From: Basidiobolus heterosporus B8920
Lineage: Eukaryota > Basidiobolomycota > Basidiobolomycetes > Basidiobolales > Basidiobolaceae
Direction: 5' to 3'
DNA length: 10,620 bases
Assembly: GCA_000697455.1 (NCBI GenBank)
Contig: JNET01030149.1
Span: 1 to 10,620 of the forward strand
Part shown: one piece after another, positions 1 through 9,874 of the stretch
How the letters are laid out: each line of letters starts with the position of its first letter
Numbering within the stretch: position 1 is the stretch's first letter
The notes under the pieces: model-generated
What the model saw: the letters and a program-made list of their open reading frames with translations, nothing else
Database searches by the model: none
Told to the model about the DNA's origin: nothing
Made by a program: the position numbers and the translations under genes

Positions 1-1
1 A

Positions 2-133
2 GGCTCCTGCAAAGAAGCCCCAAAAGAGCCCTACACCAACTACAATGGGTAGCCTGTCCTTGGCCGAGCGAATGCCATCGTACGAGTCAGGCTCTGAGGT
101 AGGAAGGGTGTCTGTGGAGGTACCAGCTTTCAT
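2..133 (-). CDS. Possible membrane protein, N-terminal part (partial at window edge)
   Basis: Reading the minus strand from the ATG at 133-131 gives 44 open codons to the window edge. The N-terminus is hydrophilic and Ser/Thr/Asp-rich (begins MKAGTSTDTLPTSEP). From about residue 28 it becomes a hydrophobic, glycine-rich, aromatic stretch (LPIVVGVGLFWGFFAGA), which looks like the start of a transmembrane helix. I do not recognise the family. The start was chosen because it is the first ATG of this open frame and lies head-to-head with the channel gene. The opposite strand is also open here, but its translation shows no protein-like feature. The rest of the gene lies outside the window, so function, length and further introns cannot be judged. 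It could be chance. Confidence 0.42.
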   Translation of the reverse strand, partial: MKAGTSTDTLPTSEPDSYDGIRSAKDRLPIVVGVGLFWGFFAGA

Positions 134-397
134 GGTATGCGTTCTTCCTCACTGTTCGATGGACGAGGTAGAGTGGTTGGGAAGTTCAAAAATTTCGATT
201 CATCCAGAGATTCATCCAGAAAATCAAGATGTTACGCTTGTTGCATAACACACACACTAATTGCATATACAGCCTCATTGGCTCTTCTATTTATGGGTTC
301 TGATTATGGAATCACTGAATCATTTTCATATTGAACAACAATACTCCCACTTCATTGTTTCCTCATTAGTCAAGGTTTCAATAGAATTGCTCGTAGC
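134..397. promoter_or_regulatory. Divergent intergenic region, probable shared promoter
   Basis: This 264-bp gap separates the minus-strand ATG at 133 from the channel ATG at 398. An in-frame stop (TGA, 332-334) precedes the channel start and no splice acceptor here joins an upstream open frame in the right phase, so the channel protein probably begins at 398. A near-perfect 12-bp tandem duplication (attcatccagag / attcatccagaa) lies at about 197-220. I see no convincing TATA box or other named element. Confidence 0.4.
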
Positions 398-3300
398 ATG
401 AAGAGGGAAGTAGAAGAATTCCTCAGAATAGGAGACGACATTCTGTTGTCTTCAGAGATTGGTGGCTTACTGTTCGCTGAAGGTCCGATACAACCTCGTG
501 TTTATCTAAGAGACGACAGTAGTAAAGCCGATTTCTCGCACGACGTCAACTCTTATGTATTTAGAATAGAACCACAATATAATTATGAGGCCAACAAAAC
601 GCTTCGGAAAGTATTCACAGCCCTAAAGAATCCCTTATTCTTTGAAACCTCCACAGAAGTGTTGAACTCAGAAGAGGTACTGGAGGAAACCAACCCACAG
701 CTTGAAAGACTTCGCAAGGCAGCTCTATCAGAAAACGAATACAACAGAGCCGAATGCCAACGTCTCAAGGGAAAGGTCGTACTCTATGGACAGATAATTC
801 AGCTTCGAAACATACAATACAACAAATATCTGAGAGTCAACACCAACCAAACAACTACACACAAAGGGACCACTCTAATCATAGACCTCTCCGGAATGAC
901 TAGCAGAAAGAACTTCTTTAGAATCCTGCCCAAGTATAGAATCCGTGGAGAAGGTGAACCAATTCGTTTGGGTGATTCAGGTAACTGAAATATTTTGAAA
1001 TGCACCTATTCCAGTGACTTTCTACTGACGCCAGAACATCGATATAGTTGTATTACAGTCCATCAAAACTGAAGGGTATTTGAAAGCTGCGCTGTCTACT
1101 TTCACTCACGAGGTTTTCAAAACGCAACTTCATGAGGTGTACAATTCACTAAACGCCTTTGGTTGGAAAGTCCATTGTTTCAGTCCCACCCAGACACTGA
1201 ACAGCAGACGACTCAAGGGAGGCCATTTCATCAGACTCTATCACAAAGAGAAGGAAGGGTATTTGCAAAACATTCTTGGGACCAATAGTGTGGCAGTAAA
1301 GCCGCACGTTTTCAATCCGCTAAATCCACAGGAAAGTGATTCTTCACTGACATTCTGGAAAATCACATTGGAGTCCACCTTCAATGGTGGCCTTTTAAGA
1401 GGCGGAGTTCGATGCCGGATCAAATGCCCAATTTCAAGGTTGTATCTGCAAGTGGATCCCGCTTCTAAAGCGTATGATGCTGCTTCCGGGAGAGTTCTCT
1501 ACAAGATAATCCTGGGTCCTCGAAAGTCTGGTGAGGACGACAACACCCTCTTTGAGCTACAGTCATTGGAATCGGACGATACAAACATTATCACAGGATC
1601 TTACACCAAATTCCGACATGTGAGAACTCAGACCTGGCTCCACTTGCACAACATGGAGGAGGCGGACCCAAGCAAAGCAACCTCCTCACTGCAGCGCCAA
1701 TACTCATTTCTCATCCATTCTAGCAGCAACGATGGGTACACCGTCATGGCAACCAACCAAACTAGCTTCGATGACTGCTTTACGATCACTCGTGTGGATA
1801 ATGAGCTGAGCGAGACATTCAACTTCGTCAACACCATGTCGCCGCACCTGGACCATTTCTTAGCCAAGCCTCGGGCAGCTACCGTTCGGAAAGCTTTCCC
1901 CATCGATCCAGAGGAGGATGAGAAAATCAAAAAGATCTTGGTGAGTTCCTGCAATCTAACACCAATATTTTGGTGTTGGCTGATGTCTTTGTTCTTTTTT
2001 ACAGACTTCGTTGATTTATTTCACTTCGAGATCCGGCGAAATGGACCCCAATAGACGTGTTGGTCTGCCGATTACTGGTAAGTAAGGGGGGGGGGGTGAT
2101 CGCCGCATTTGATGCTTTCCATTACTAACTTGTCTTGAACAAACAGCGCACCAGGATATCCTTAGGGATAGTGGAGTTATGGCCAAGATATTGCTGTTTC
2201 TACGGGTTCCATTCTCCTTGAGTGTACGAAAGGCATTCCGTGAGAGTCTTCATATGGATGTGAAGGAAGTGGAAGAGGCCGAGATGGACCTGGCTAAGCT
2301 AAAACAGGATCCAGTACTGAATGAGATGCTGTTTCTCTCCTATCGCTTGACCTCGCAATTTCTTTTGGGAGACCACTCGGTAAACCAGAAGTACGTGTTT
2401 GATTACTTTCCTACTTTCTGTAGGCACATCCAGTATAACCCTGAGGCTGCACAAGTCATCATTCGCCTTCTACACGGGAACCGTGAGCTGATTGAAAAAA
2501 TCACCACCGAACAGATAGATTTCTTTGTAGATGTGGCACTAACCGAGCGAAATCCAACGTTTCTGGATATCTTGATCACCCTTTGCTCTTGTAACGAAAC
2601 ACCCATACGACAGCACCAGGACTATATTGCTACTCAAATCCTTAGCAAGACCGATTTCCCTCAGATCGAGTACCAAAACGACACGACTTATGTCTTCGAT
2701 GAAACAACTCAGACATCAATCGAGATGCATGAGCATTTACGGCGTAACCCTGCCAAGATCAAGTACTACGAAGCCATGTTGAAATTCATCAATGCCGTTT
2801 GTCTCGGAAGAAACGAGAATTCAATGAGTCTCGTCACTGAGACTTATCTCAAGATCACTTTGGAGAAGTGCTTAGCGTGCTTGTTTGACGAGAAATTGCC
2901 ACTGGAGATTAGAACACAGTATTGCAATCTCATCCGAGGTGCCCGTCCCCAAATCCCCTTTCTTTCGAGACTATTCTAACCTTTGGTTGGTTTTTGAATG
3001 TAGTGTTGTACGTGGATGTTTATCCAATGTCTCCTATTTCCGAGGATTTGATCTTTGTCGAGTCCGAAATCACCAACTCATCAAATTACTCCGTGGAAGG
3101 ATCTTTGGCTAACATCCAAAATATCAAGAAGTTGACCAAATGGATCAGGGCGTTCTTCACGGCACACCCAAAGGTAATATTCTACCAGCTGCACACACTT
3201 CACTCACCAAATTAACACCGGTACGTTAGGTGACCAAGGATGAGAAGCTCAACACCCTGATCTTTGCAGTTCTAAAGCTGATCAAGGGACTCGTTAGTTT

Positions 3301-6300
3301 CGGCTTTTATCACGAACACGCTGCTATCGTTTCTCTGATTCGCACCTTGACCACGCTCCTCGATGGCCGAACAAATATAAAGTAAGCTTGTCTCCAAACC
3401 TACGCAAATCATACTACACAAATCATAGAATCTAATTGGCGTAATTACCCAGTGAATACGGACTCATCGATGGATCCAAGCCAGCCACTGACCAATCTAC
3501 TCTCAGGTGACTCCTAAACCACTCATTCTCCAATTCTTGCTTATCCTAACAGCAGATGTTTGACTCTGCATCTAGCGACGAACGTTTCCATTACATAGAA
3601 AAAAACAAGTTGATCATCGACATCAAGATCGAAATCTGCTCCGTCCTTGAGTTGCTTTTCGACCTGAGAACTGAAATTCGGGTGAGAAAGCTGTTATACG
3701 TCTGGTTAAAGAATGAAGGGTGCGTTTACTTTCAGACATGCTCACTCTCTACCCTACCACTTCCCACCACCTCCCACCGCTCCCCACACAACATCTAACT
3801 CTTCCCTTTTAGAGATCAAAAACGACTGGAGAACCTCGACGGCGAGCACGCTGACAGGCCCAACTCATGGGAATCCTCTATCGAAATTATCATCCAACGA
3901 ATCTTCATGGAGACCCGGTACATCAATCGAGAGACCGACATGATGCCAATCCTCATTGATCTTATCAAGTATCACAACCAAAAGCTCAAGCAAGGCTCCA
4001 TCGTTGTCATGCATAGGTTGTACTGTGATTATGAGGAGTTGTTTGAAAAGTCGAAAAAGTCCTTTATATTGACCCAAAGCCACGATATCCAAGTATACTA
4101 TTGGATCAGGCCTCGGGTGACTATGTTCCTCACTCTTTCCTTGCAGCATTCCCATGAGCATGTGGGGACGAGGAAAATGAATGAGATATTGAAGAGCTTC
4201 ATAGGACTATGCAATAGCTCTCTGGTTGTGGACTTTAAGGGTAACCTCGTCCCCGGTCGATCAACTAGCACAGAGAAAAACATGATTGCGCAAAGGGTCC
4301 TCTTCAACATGGAGCTGCATACGTATATCATCGACTACTTGCGTAGAAATACTTACGGTGAAAGAAAGGTGGAGTGGTTCAATGAGGATGTGCTGGATCT
4401 GTTCTGGGCGTGCCTTACCTTCCTTTCGGTCTGTTGCGGCGATGACCGTGAGCTACATGGGACGGTTCTGGTGAAAAACATCGATCTTCTATTTGAGCTT
4501 GTTTCATACGATGAGCGAATGGTTGCGCCTTTGATAGAAATCTTTTCCAAGAGCGTGAATCTATGCTTGAGAGTGGAGGAGCATCATATGGGGCGTCTCT
4601 TGGAGCTTTCAAAGGGCCGCTACGGGGAGTATCTTCGTTTGCTTAGGACCCTAGTCAAGGTTTCGGGGAAAATCATTAAGCGCAACCAGCTATACATTGC
4701 TGACCTATTGTTGGAGAAGAAGGATGAATACATTGTACTCGAGACGAATCAAGATACCAAATCCGAGCCCTATTTTGAGGCGCCTCCAGTGTCGTATCAA
4801 GCGGCACTGATCGATCTAGTGGCCACTTGTGCTGAAGGTGAGAACAGTCTTCAATCCATCTTCCAATCAATTCTTCCGGCAGAGCAAATCTTGGAGAAGC
4901 TGGCCAATCAGGAGTCTGATTATCGAATTGAGAGAGCATACCTGCGCTTCTTCATTGCTGTCTATCTGTGGACGAGCCGACAAGGAACTACAGGCACCAG
5001 CTACATCTTCGAGAATCCGCTGATCTGGACTTACGTGGAGAAGATCTGTAGACTCCTAGCCTCGTTTAATCATGATCTACGAAACGCAGGTGACCAAGAA
5101 ATCAAGTCAACATACATCTACGAATCAGTCCTGATCTTCTTGAAGCTATTGTTTGACATTTATTTCTCATCGCAAAGAAGCCCGGTCACTCAGTTTGACG
5201 TGGCAGAGGACCGTAGGGAGCTTGGGAACAATATTGTGGACGAGCTGACTGCAATGGCTGAGCTACCACCCAAGTCTCCAAAGCATCTGAAGCACTTGGT
5301 AGATTGCTTGGAAACGCTGGTTATTGATTCGAATCTGTACGGAAATAAGAAACGAGCCGTATCCAAATCACTGTTCCACTCACTCAAAGTCTCCCAGCCC
5401 AAACGGACCAGCGTCGAGAGCCTCACAATTGCTCTGGGCGAATTGAACCAAAACTTCCAGAATTTTCTTCACCGAGTCATCACTTCGAGCAAAATCGTAG
5501 ACTCAGAGAAAGAAGAGTTCCGTCAGCTTAGCCTTCATTTTCCACTAGAAGAATCGCAGATCTCAGGCGAGTATTCCATCGTGTCACTTGTCGAATATCT
5601 GTCCGGCAGGCTGAACGATGTGGAGGACTTCAGGAAAGAAATATACGATATACGCACGATGAGAATCCTAAGGAATCTGGTCACCCATGTGACAGACGAA
5701 ATTGAGGAAACCAACCATCTGGATCAACCCTTAGAGTGGGCACGTCTGCAAAAGCGCAAGATTGAGATTCAAAACAAGCTGAACAAACTTGGCTGTACAT
5801 TAATGGCAGAGAAGCTCCTATCTTCAAACAGCCAGAAGATCTACATTAGCGCGATGAAGCTGTTGAATGCTATGCTTGATGGTGGTAACAGGAAAGTTCA
5901 GGTATGTGCCATGACGTTAGTAAGCTGTTCTCGTGAGATTTCCTTTGTTAAATTGTTGCTTGCAGGACACACTCGACAATTATTTCCTAGGAACCAGGTA
6001 GGTATCCTTTCAAGCATCCACCTCTTGTCTCTTGTAGATTAACCTGATTTGCTCTGTAGAGTTGAGCGATTCTTTTATTGTGTTCATCACAAGTTAAGAG
6101 AGGGGATACTTTCTCTTCGTAAAGCAAAAGAGCTACTTGTCGTGGACGCAAAGAAACGGGAAAGAAGTTCAACCCTTTCATCAAAGATCAGACGCAGACT
6201 TCGAGGTCACAAGAGTGGGCTATCCGTTAGTACATCCAACTTCCTGAACCAGATACTCTCTCACTCAGATGATGTTCCTATCATAACCTTGAATCTGTCA

Positions 6301-8748
6301 CACGCCAAAGATGATAACAAAATATCGAAATATCTTCAACATGAAGACAAAACTGATCTCGGCACTACTGCTCAAGATTTTGAGGCGATCTGCTACCTCA
6401 TGCGACTCTTGCAATTGATGGTGGAGGGGCATAACTACAGCCTACAGACGTATTTCAGCGTTCAAGGAGACAACATCAAAAGCTTCAATCTGGTCACTGG
6501 TGTAGTGGATTATTTGCATGCAATTGTGCCGATCACCAGTCTTCAGGAGGAGGATCTCACTTCCCAAACGATGCCAGTCATTACTCAGGTTTTTGATACA
6601 ATTATCGAGATGGCCCAGGGATGCATATCCAATCAAGTGAGCATCTTCAACGCCAAGATTGTGCAATCAGTGAACATCATATTGCGCGAACCGTTCCACC
6701 AATGTCCAACCGAGCAGGCAGTGGAGCTTAAAGGGAAAGCGGTTCTCTGTCTCTTGAGTTTACTTGAAGGTGGTAACATTGAAGCTAAATCGATCTTCAG
6801 GGAAATGGCCAATACTCTAGACTTGGATACCGTCAACCGTAATCTGAGGAATCTTTTTGAGCAAAGCAAAAATCTGACTTGGAAACCAGGAAAGCAATCC
6901 GCTATTGATTCTGGGTTTTTGTATTGCATGTTGGTCATGACCTTGTTCCCTGCACTCACCAAAGAGCAGCAGTATCGGTTCCAGAACGAGCCAGCCTTTA
7001 TCTTTTTCAAAAGGAAGACTGGTCAGATCGAGATACTGCGCGAGCTTTCACCTGGAGATAAGAGAGTGGTGCCCGTTCTCTTCCCAATCCCAGAGGTTTG
7101 TAGATATCTAAGAGAAGACACTAAGGAGCATTTCCTCTGGAATGTGAAGAGAGATTCTGCAGACGCCAAGATCGAAGATTTCGTAACTAAATCTGAAGAT
7201 ATCATCTATGAAATCGAAAGTCAAGCTAGAGTGGCCAGAAATTGGTATCTCTCGACGTTGTCTGGGTATCATTCGTTGTGGTGGCAAAGTGCCTATACGA
7301 TGACCCTACTTCTAAACATCTTGGGGCTGATGTGTGCAGCAGCGCCAGCCAGCGCGATCGAAAGCAGCGGTGGTGTTGGGGAATTGTTTTTAGGCAATGG
7401 ATGCCATTGGTTCACTGAGCCCCTTCGGATCTGCTTTGGACTGATACATTTGGTGTTGTGGGCACTATCCTCAGGTGAGTTTCTCCTGATCCAACTGCCA
7501 ATTCTGATCAACAGAAAGAAGCTAGAGAAGCTCAACCAGCTAAGGAAGCAAAAAGCAAAAGAAGATGCACACCCTCAAGCACTTGAGATTGACTTTATGA
7601 ACGACGAAGACACGTCAGATAGAAATCACAATGATGCGTCCAATTCACTCAGTGCTATCATATCTAAGGGAGAGAGTCTCTCACCATCCGTAAGTTGGAG
7701 TGCTCAATTACGATGCAGACAGATACATGCAATAACACTCACTCGTCCTTTAACATTAGAGTCTAGCAGAAACACTCATGTATTTTGTAATGGAGCCAAA
7801 GGCACTTTACCATGTGTTCATGGTGCTGTTATCCATCTGTGGGCTCCGTTATCACATGCTGTATTCTATACATTTGTTAGACTTCATATACCGAGATCAA
7901 ATACTTCAAGGGGTCATTGCTAGTGTTACAGTCAACATTAATTCCCTGACCAAAACGGTTAGTTACTTCGTATTAACACAGATACCCCGTTTTGCAGGAT
8001 ACTGACTTAATCTAGGTTCTGCTTGGGGTTATCATTATCTATGTGTATTCCGTCGTAGGCTTTGTCTACTTTAGGCATTCTTTTGATAGTGAACAGGGAC
8101 TGTATTGTGATACTTTGTTTGATTGCTTCGTTACCGTTCTAGCCTATGGGTAAGCTTAGTGTTTGCATGCCTTTTGTGTTTTGCCCCAGTTACTAATAGA
8201 GATGTAGTATTCGAGCAGGCGGGGGATTAGGCGATATTCTACAAGCGCCTGTACATGGTGATAATTCATATGCCTACAGAATCATCTTGGACCTGTCCTT
8301 CTTCCTTATTGTGATCATTTTCCTTTTGAATGTGATTTTCGGTATTATTTTCGACACCTTTGGTAGTCTAAGAGACGAACGTTCCTACATCCAGAATGAT
8401 ATGAAGAGTGTTTGTTTTATATGCAACATCAGCGCCACTGAATTCCAACGGCATGCCAAAGGGTTTGAGCATCACATTAGGCATGACCACAACATCTGGC
8501 AATATCTGTTTTTCTTGGTTCATTTGAAGACCAAAGATGTGACCGAATACACATCCCAAGAGTCTTATGTTGTGGAGATGTTGAAGGATAACGATTACAC
8601 CTTTTTCCCGGTCAACCGAGCCTTGTGTCTGCGCCAGAGAGAAAAGCATGACGACCAGCGTATGGCTAATCTGGAAGAAATGATCTCAAGTCTGGCAGCT
8701 CGTATAGAACATAACCCCATGAAATCTAAGCATTACCCAGGAAAGTAA
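398..8748 (+). CDS. IP3 receptor/ryanodine receptor family intracellular Ca2+-release channel, complete
   Basis: The spliced product is 2,494 residues (animal IP3 receptors are about 2,700; RyRs about 5,000) and should form a tetrameric Ca2+ channel of the ER or a related store. Order: Ins145/beta-trefoil N-terminus (about 1-220, with the hallmark FLRIGD near residue 8); MIR beta-trefoil (about 230-430); RIH (about 470-660); second RIH near 1230 (LRTLVKVSGK); RIH-associated domain (about 1765-1870, preceded by AMKLLNAMLDGGN); six-helix channel domain (about 2070-2366). S5 is about 2271-2289, the selectivity filter GGGLGD is 2319-2324, and S6 carries NVIFGIIFDTF. The C-terminal zinc-binding module is intact (C2384, C2387, H2404, H2409), followed by KDVTEYTSQESYV and a short tail. 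Start: ATG 398, placed as in IP3 receptors. Odd: IP3-coordinating residues are mostly replaced, while pore residues are conserved, so the channel is probably functional but gated differently. No SPRY or RyR repeats are seen. Family assignment is very secure; the ligand is unknown. Confidence 0.95.
398..8748 (+). other. Exon-intron structure of the Ca2+-channel gene
   Basis: Deduced exons: 398-980, 1048-1940, 2005-2077, 2147-2938, 3004-3173, 3230-3381, 3453-3506, 3576-3719, 3813-5901, 5966-5997, 6060-7689, 7760-7957, 8016-8149, 8208-8748 (7,485 nt with stop). The 13 introns are 56-93 nt, all GT-AG, and phases match at each junction. Junctions were chosen by frame, splice consensus and continuity with IP3-receptor sequence. 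For example, joining 980 to 1048 restores GDSVVLQSIKTEG, 2938 to 3004 restores RVLYVDVYP, 5997 to 6060 restores RVERFF, and 8149 to 8208 restores GIRAGGGLGD. The least certain are the acceptors before 1048 and 3576 and the donor after 3719, because that part of the protein is poorly conserved. Branch-like sites include CTAAC near 2976, TACTAAC near 2123 and TACTAAT near 8191. Confidence 0.85.
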
Positions 8749-8773
8749 TATCTAAATGAGCATTTTGAACCAA

Positions 8774-8806
8774 TACACACACATACACACACACACACAC
8801 ACACAC
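8774..8806. repeat. (CA)n microsatellite
   Basis: About 16 CA dinucleotide units with a single interruption (acatac), lying in the 3' untranslated region of the channel gene, 26 nt after its stop. Such repeats are prone to length change. No role can be shown. Confidence 0.95.
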
Positions 8807-8834
8807 GATAGAAATCAGAGTTCGTACAGTGAAT

Positions 8835-8840
8835 AATAAA
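8835..8840 (+). terminator. Candidate poly(A) signal of the channel gene
   Basis: A canonical AATAAA lies 87 nt after the channel stop codon and just after the CA repeat. It is the only perfect hexamer in the gap to the convergent gene. Assignment rests on motif and position only. Confidence 0.55.
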
Positions 8841-8933
8841 CAGTGAATAAGATTCATGGATTTGTTTATCTGAGAAGAATGTCATTTGTTCTGGTTATAT
8901 AGTTGGGGTGGTGATGAGCCACTGTTCAAAAAA

Positions 8934-9874
8934 TTATTTCGCCATTGCAATTAACTGACCGCGGGGCGTCAAATTCTCTTCCTTCAAGGTTCTCTGTAAG
9001 TCTGCTCCCTCATACAATCTTGATGGATTGTAAGTAGCTGCCAATCACATAAAGAGATCTGAAATACACTTACTTTCTGGGGAACGATGTACTCAGTCGA
9101 AAGTTGCTTTTCCCTACTTTGCTTGACACGAAATCGTACACTGTTTGGATAGTGTCATTAACTTTGAATAGCTCACGTATATTCTCCCCAGTCATAAGAC
9201 GAATTTGGATTAGGCAATCGTTCTCTTCCAACTTCTCGTTGAACTGGCGATTGTTTGAATGGGCGTCTGTCGGCAAATGCTCACTGTTTGTTGTGGACTA
9301 AGTATAAAGGCTAGATTTAGGAGCGGCATAAGATAGTTATGTTCTTGTTGAATGTTCTACCAATTCGCCGAGACGCTTTCCACTGCCACTAAAAGCGTTC
9401 ACTTCCGCATAATGTTGCTTAATTAAAGACTCGATCGCTCCAACATCTGGCCCCACCACTTCGCCGACCTTGTTGGAGTTTTTGAAGAATTGTATAGTGG
9501 GCATGGCTCGAACCCCCATTCTACCGGATAATTCTGAGTTTTGGTCCACATCCACCTGCAGGAAGATCGCACCTTTAGAGTACTTGCGTGAGAGCTCGTG
9601 AAGAGGACCTTCAAGGGTTTTGCAAGGACCACACCTGAATTAGAATTTGCTTCAGTCACAACTTTAACATGTGCATAGAATTCTCTGACGATTCAATACT
9701 TACCATACTGCAAAGAAGTCAACTACAACCTGATGACGGACAAAATCAAAATGAAAAAGAATTAATAATCAAAACCGAACTGTTGGTATTTGCGAGGGAG
9801 GTTGAAGTTACCACTTTGTTTCCCGCTTTGGCAAGCTCGCGGTCGAACTGTGAAGAGCTTGTTATGAGCATCAT
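8934..9874 (-). CDS. Thioredoxin-SHP-UBX protein, probable redox-active Cdc48/p97 cofactor
   Basis: Five exons on the minus strand (9874-9812, 9729-9704, 9634-9361, 9297-9074, 9018-8934) join in frame to 223 residues. Residues 1-106 are a classical thioredoxin: buried Asp25, active site WCGPC (30-34), cis-Pro75 in RAMPT, and the closing helix. An SHP box, FSGSGKRLG (111-119), follows. After a short polar linker comes a UBX domain (about 148-223) with the conserved Arg154 in strand 1 (IQIRL) and the FPR loop (193-195), ending LTPRGQLIAMAK. SHP boxes and UBX domains bind the N-domain of the AAA ATPase p97/Cdc48, so the inferred role is to bring disulfide-reducing activity to Cdc48 or its clients in cytosol or nucleus. 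No signal peptide or membrane segment is seen. The start fits the usual thioredoxin N-terminus (ITSSSQFDRELA). The thioredoxin and UBX parts could be separate genes only if the phase-0 intron 9360-9298 is not used; without it the first part stops 10 codons past the SHP box and the second has no start ATG. Confidence 0.88.

Noticed and set aside
45-248. Plus-strand open frame of 67 codons upstream of the channel, possibly an upstream exon or N-terminal extension.
   Set aside because: No donor/acceptor pair with standard consensus and matching phase convincingly joins it to the channel frame. Its peptide has no recognisable feature, and the opposite strand reads as a more protein-like membrane segment.
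1036-1080. An apparent frameshift: a peptide EHRYSCITVHQ in one frame runs into a stop just before the frame encoding EGYLKAAL.
   Set aside because: The acceptor ATATAG at 1042-1047 gives a 67-nt intron that keeps phase and restores GDSVVLQSIKTEGYLKAAL, which matches the family. No frameshift is needed.
6633-7010. Minus-strand open frame of 125 codons.
   Set aside because: It lies fully antisense to the conserved channel exon 6060-7689 and its translation resembles no protein; it is a shadow.
9298-9360. Reading the thioredoxin as a stand-alone gene ending HSTRT, with the UBX domain as a separate gene.
   Set aside because: The stretch has a GTAGAA donor and a TTAG acceptor, is 63 nt like its neighbours, keeps phase 0, and its removal joins the SHP box to the UBX domain, a known functional pairing. 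The UBX part has no ATG of its own before the domain.
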